Shown here in pieces: positions 8,244-11,338 of a DNA stretch of 11,338 bases (positions are counted from its first letter, which is position 1; each line of letters begins with the position of its first letter). The notes below the pieces were generated by a model. That model was not told where the DNA came from and did no database searches. It saw only the letters and a program-made list of their open reading frames with translations. The stretch spans positions 20,970 through 32,307 of the forward strand of contig CAMPET010000394.1 in assembly GCA_946803715.1 (NCBI GenBank), given 5' to 3'. A program made the translations under genes and the position numbers. This stretch comes from Beroe ovata. Its lineage: Eukaryota > Ctenophora > Nuda > Beroida > Beroidae.

Positions 8244-8346
8244 GGCCTTGCAATGCTTTGTAACGCATCCACTCATCAGTTTTATAGTACCTGATTCCCC
8301 GGTCGGTGTGTATTCGAATCAGCACATTCCCGCGCCATTACATACA

Positions 8347-8532
8347 TCACGTGACTCTGTATGAAGTCACAATGAGTAATAGAGCACCCTACGCTTAAAG
8401 TATGTCACGAGTCAATCTCACGCGTGATTTGTAACGCAGTAATCATCACGTGACAATCATCGCGCGCGTGTGTATAACCGTGGTGTTGCTATGCGCGCGT
8501 GCACGTGCGCCGTTCCCACGGCTACAACCAAT
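8347..8532. promoter_or_regulatory. CpG-rich cluster of E-box palindromes and a CCAAT box
   Basis: Within 190 bp are TCACGTGA twice (8347-8354 and 8446-8453), the palindrome TCACGCGTGA (8418-8427), GCACGTGC (8501-8508), two CGCGCG-type runs (8461-8468, 8493-8499) and ACCAATCAG (8527-8535), a CCAAT/NF-Y-type site. TCACGTGA is the preferred site of bHLH-zip factors such as USF and MiT/TFE. Density and CpG content are much higher than in the surroundings, as expected of a promoter or enhancer. No coding exon is recognised next to it, so target and direction are unknown. Confidence 0.4.
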
Positions 8533-8684
8533 CAGAACCGCACTTGTATGATGTCAATAATGTAAGGCATGCTGTAACACCAGACCTGTTCTCCCTCAGC
8601 GTTATTGAGCTTCATATTGTTAATTCGTTATATCATCCACAAGTATTTAACTATAGTGTACCTTGATTGTTGTGATTCTGGTGA

Positions 8685-8701
8685 TGTGTGTGTGTGTGTG
8701 T
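8685..8701. repeat. Short (GT)n microsatellite
   Basis: TGTGTGTG run of about 17 bp in intergenic DNA. Confidence 0.85.
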
Positions 8702-10862
8702 ATCTGTGTTACACAAATTACACAACTTACAGCTACTCAGTATCTACCATTTCTTCCTGAGATATGTTGTTTTTCTGGTTTATTCGAGGGGATATGACCA
8801 GTTTTTAGGAGCACAGCTTTTCATAAAAGTGGGACCTTACCAAGTTTTTTTTTCTTTTTGAAGCCCTGTGGTCAATTTTGATTCCAAGTCCACAAATGAA
8901 TCATCCTTTAATCAGCCAGAGTTCCGACTCTTTCTTCCAATTTTTTACTCCGCAAAAACTCCGTAATTTCGTCAATTTTCTGCAAAGTCTGCAGCATACA
9001 CCGCCATATATCTGGCTTCACGCAGCTTTTCAAGGATTTCAGTTTTGCATAGAACTTGGTGTGTAGAATCCGTACTCAAGTCAGGAGAGATATTTTTGTG
9101 TAAGATTCCGACTTGGTCAATTCCCGGTATACGCGCGATATGTGTGTGAGTGTGCGACTCTGTAGTTGCTACATTCCAAGGAGGCTTTGCATTATCCGGC
9201 AACATATATATCCGATTATAGATATTCCGAATTTATGCCGTATATATTTTTCTTTCGAATTCGTTCGCGTTTTATTTCCGATTCCGTTCGACGAAAAGTC
9301 ACGTGGATCCTTGGATTGTTCTTGGAATTCTAGTTTCACGACTCTATCAGTACTACGATAGTTAGGTAAACCTAGACTGATGCATAGCTTCATCAGACAT
9401 TCCCAAACTTAAAACTTTGCAGTTTGAAGTCTGACTGACATCTTCCAGAATGATTATCTTCATCTCCAAGAATAATCTGTCCACCAGGACCATAATATAT
9501 ATCATCTGTTATCATTCTGAAAATGTGTCATTTTTCATCCGAACGTCAAGTATGAGATACGTGAAACACGTTCAGACACGTGAAACGATATGTTCACTTC
9601 ACACTTCCTCCTCAAAATCGTATCAGGATTTCTATTCGTGGCCAGATTCTAAAATAGATGCTATGCTTCTGCTTTGAGTGATAGTTCAGATTGCGCGCTT
9701 AGATTGGACGTTTAGAGTTAGATTGTGCGTTTCATTTTCTCTGCCAGAAACCTTGTGGACACACCCCGCAGTGGCAAAAAATATGATTGTGAAAGGTTTT
9801 TTTGTGGTATCATCATAGTTCTTCAATCTTCTTGACCCAGCTACTTTAGTGAAGTCATGAAGTTCAATTATGCGCGTCTTGACGCCTCTAGCGATGACTT
9901 CGTACTTTTGTGCCTTTTATATTTATAAACACCAGGTAAAGCTGAACGCGTCAGTAACACGTAGCCGAATGGTAGGTTAAGTCACTGGCCTGGCAAAACT
10001 CGACATCATTTCGCGTTTTCTGAGATACTACTCTTGCGTTAGAAATAGAATGTACTAATTTTTCGCGATCAGTCAAAATTCTTTTACGTTATGTTTGTTC
10101 CGTCACAATATTTATGTTAGGTACCTGATTTTTATGCTCTCTGTATTCGTTATAGAGTTTCCCAGCCACTCTAAAGCTTCATCTTCATATTTGACAAGAG
10201 TCTCAACCAATACAATTCTTGTTAATTTATCAAAAATAAAAACATAGTTTTATGACTTTATCAGGCGACTACAACCTTATTCCTCGCATAATATCCATGG
10301 GTATAATTTAGGTGTTGAAGTCTTGATAAATATAATGCGCGCCTTCCGTTGAACAACAAATGAAATGTAGCCGTGACGCGCAAATTCACCCGCCAGTTTG
10401 TCACAGAAATTCGTAATAATACTTGATTCGCATTTATTATGTTGTTGCATACATATGGGGTGTAACTAATTATGTTACTCACACAATATATTATGGTGTT
10501 TGTAATTATATTATTCTGTTTAAATTATATACACACACCACGTGACACATAATATTTATCCTGATATGACGTCTAAAGTCATTATATTATCTGCTCTGAA
10601 GCCTTCCCCGCGCACGTTGTGTCAAAACATCGTTTTTGAACTTTTATCCTTTTTTCGTTTCCTCAATCATAGATTCCTCGATTCCTTTAATTACATACTT
10701 AACTTCAAGTTGGGATAACAAACTTTGGAACTTTCACTTTCGAAACAAAAAGACTTTCACTATTGACATTCTATAACATAATATTCTTGTCTCGATTCTC
10801 GATTTTCTTGTCTCAGCTGATCCCTTGATGACAGCTCTAATTCACTCTTCCAGCCAAGGTTC
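8702..10862. other. Gene-poor AT-rich stretch
   Basis: About 2.1 kb with no supported gene. Open frames are short (up to about 82 codons) and overlap on both strands without recognisable content. Minor features are CACGTG E-boxes (about 9301 and 10539-10544), a directly repeated ACGTGAAAC 19 bp apart (9559-9567 and 9578-9586), and TGACGTC at 10567-10573. Distal regulatory DNA or introns of unseen genes cannot be excluded. Confidence 0.5.
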
Positions 10863-10880
10863 CTCTCTCTCTCTCTCTCT
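10863..10880. repeat. (CT)n microsatellite upstream of the signal-peptide exon
   Basis: CT run ending about 25 bp left of a TATA-like box. It could be a pyrimidine-rich promoter element, but it equally resembles the other CT microsatellites of the window. Confidence 0.88.
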
Positions 10881-10903
10881 ATAGAACGTAGTGGTTCCTC
10901 GCA

Positions 10904-10911
10904 TATATATA
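10904..10911 (+). promoter_or_regulatory. TATA-like box of the signal-peptide gene
   Basis: TATATATA followed by CATAAG lies 56 bp upstream of the ATG at 10967. Standard TATA spacing puts transcription start near 10935 with a 5' leader of about 30 bases. Confidence 0.4.
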
Positions 10912-10966
10912 CATAAGAGTTGCTGTTCCGGTGTGAGTTTTTGCCGGGTAAAAGAGAGTGTGTAAC

Positions 10967-11048
10967 ATGATGCAGTGGTGTCTGGTAATTGGAGGAGTTC
11001 TCTCCTTCCTCATTCCTCAGTTGAAGACAGCTTCCGTGAGGAGAGATG
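10967..11048 (+). CDS. First coding exon of a secreted or membrane protein (partial)
   Basis: A 27-codon frame begins with two Met codons (10967-10972, A at -3). It encodes a classical signal peptide: short start MMQW, hydrophobic core CLVIGGVLSFLIP (residues 5-17), polar QLK, then TAS (21-23), which suits signal-peptidase cleavage after Ser23, followed by VRRD. The exon ends at GATG|GTTAGT, a fair 5' splice site, in phase 1, which is the usual phase after signal-peptide exons of extracellular proteins. Without splicing the frame stops at 11051-11053. A TATA-like box lies upstream and a minisatellite fills the presumed intron. The mature part lies beyond the window, so the function cannot be named. 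A chance hydrophobic frame is the main alternative. Confidence 0.5.
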
Positions 11049-11338
11049 GTTAGTTGCTATGGATACGCGGGGAAGTGGTGTCAGTGTGTAAAGTGAGGTC
11101 GAGGGAGAGTGGTATCAATGAGAAGTGGTGCCAAGTGTGAGTGGTGTCAATAAGCGAAGTGAGGTCGATGAAGAGTGGTGTCAAGTGGACATGATGTCAA
11201 TGGTAAAATGCTGTCAAGGGGAAGTGGTATCAAGGGAAGAGTGCTGTCAAGGGAAAGTGCTGTCAAGTGGAAATGATGTCAATGTTAAGATCGGTAAAGC
11301 GTAATTTAGGTAAAGAGGGAAGAAAGGGGTGGAAGCCA
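11049..11338 (+). other. Presumed first intron of the signal-peptide gene (partial)
   Basis: Starts with GTTAGT after the exon above and runs off the window with no convincing acceptor. It is largely occupied by the 16-18 bp minisatellite. Confidence 0.4.
11074..11290 (+). repeat. 16-18 bp minisatellite, consensus AGTGGTGTCAAGGGAA
   Basis: About 13 consecutive units begin at 11074, 11092, 11108, 11124, 11140, 11158, 11174, 11190, 11207, 11223, 11240, 11256 and 11272. Spacing is 16 bp in most cases and 17-18 in the rest. The core AGTGGTGTCAA varies mainly at GGT (GCT, GAT) and GTC (ATC), and the linker is purine-rich. The same core makes up the decayed array at 2086-2236. With a mixed 16-18 bp period it cannot keep one reading frame, so it is not protein-coding. 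Confidence 0.88.

Noticed and set aside
8301-8325. tRNA-like B-box (TTCGAATC)
   Set aside because: No matching A-box at the right distance upstream and no cloverleaf can be formed.
6072-9000. A missing SH3 domain exon downstream of the LASP-like gene
   Set aside because: Scanning for ALYDY-like, paired Trp and PxNYV-like patterns next to acceptors found none. This is a reading by eye, so a diverged exon could be missed.
11074-11290. CRISPR-like array
   Set aside because: Units are 16-18 bp tandem repeats without unique spacers of constant size, in animal DNA.

Overview
The window is animal (metazoan) genomic DNA. It carries one complete protein gene with a spliceosomal intron, a probable first exon of a second gene near the right edge, and long gene-poor stretches full of CA/GT and CT microsatellites. 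There are no ribosome binding sites, operons, tRNA or rRNA genes. Three single N bases (2510, 3330, 8133) sit in or beside dinucleotide runs, as in a draft shotgun assembly. The main protein is a LIM-nebulin protein of the LASP family, a cytoskeletal family of animals. The lineage cannot be fixed from this window; the compact gene, short intron and unusual domain set suggest an invertebrate, possibly a non-bilaterian, but that is inference.

Layout. 1-2085: microsatellites and no convincing gene; one CRE palindrome with a TATA-like element and a splice-donor-like site lies at 861-919. 2086-2236: degenerate array of a GTGGTGTCAA motif. 2480-3383: microsatellites around a CRE palindrome (2835-2844) and a perfect RFX X-box (2852-2864). 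3652-3659: TATA-like box about 0.5 kb upstream of the main gene. 4021-4166: C-rich, pyrimidine-rich tract ending in CTCTAG, a likely 3' splice site just before the start codon.

4170-6071: the LASP-like gene. One large coding exon (4170-5829) encodes the LIM domain, four nebulin repeats and most of a long acidic Ser/Thr-rich tail. A 117-bp GT-AG intron (5830-5946) precedes a small last exon (5947-6071). The predicted protein is 594 residues. It lacks the C-terminal SH3 domain that defines typical LASP proteins, and I could not find one downstream.

6072-10862: the 3' UTR, then intergenic DNA with microsatellites, an imperfect GT/CA palindrome (7161-7224), a second copy of the same 13-bp X-box in opposite orientation (7826-7838), and a CpG-rich cluster of E-box palindromes (8347-8532). 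10904-11338: a TATA-like box, a short 5' UTR and a start codon opening a 27-codon signal-peptide exon that ends at a phase-1 donor. Its presumed first intron holds a regular 16-18 bp minisatellite (11074-11290) whose core matches the degenerate array at 2086-2236.

The LASP-like protein is expected to act at actin filaments. The second gene is expected to encode a secreted or membrane protein whose remainder lies beyond the window. Nothing in the sequence ties the two genes together functionally.
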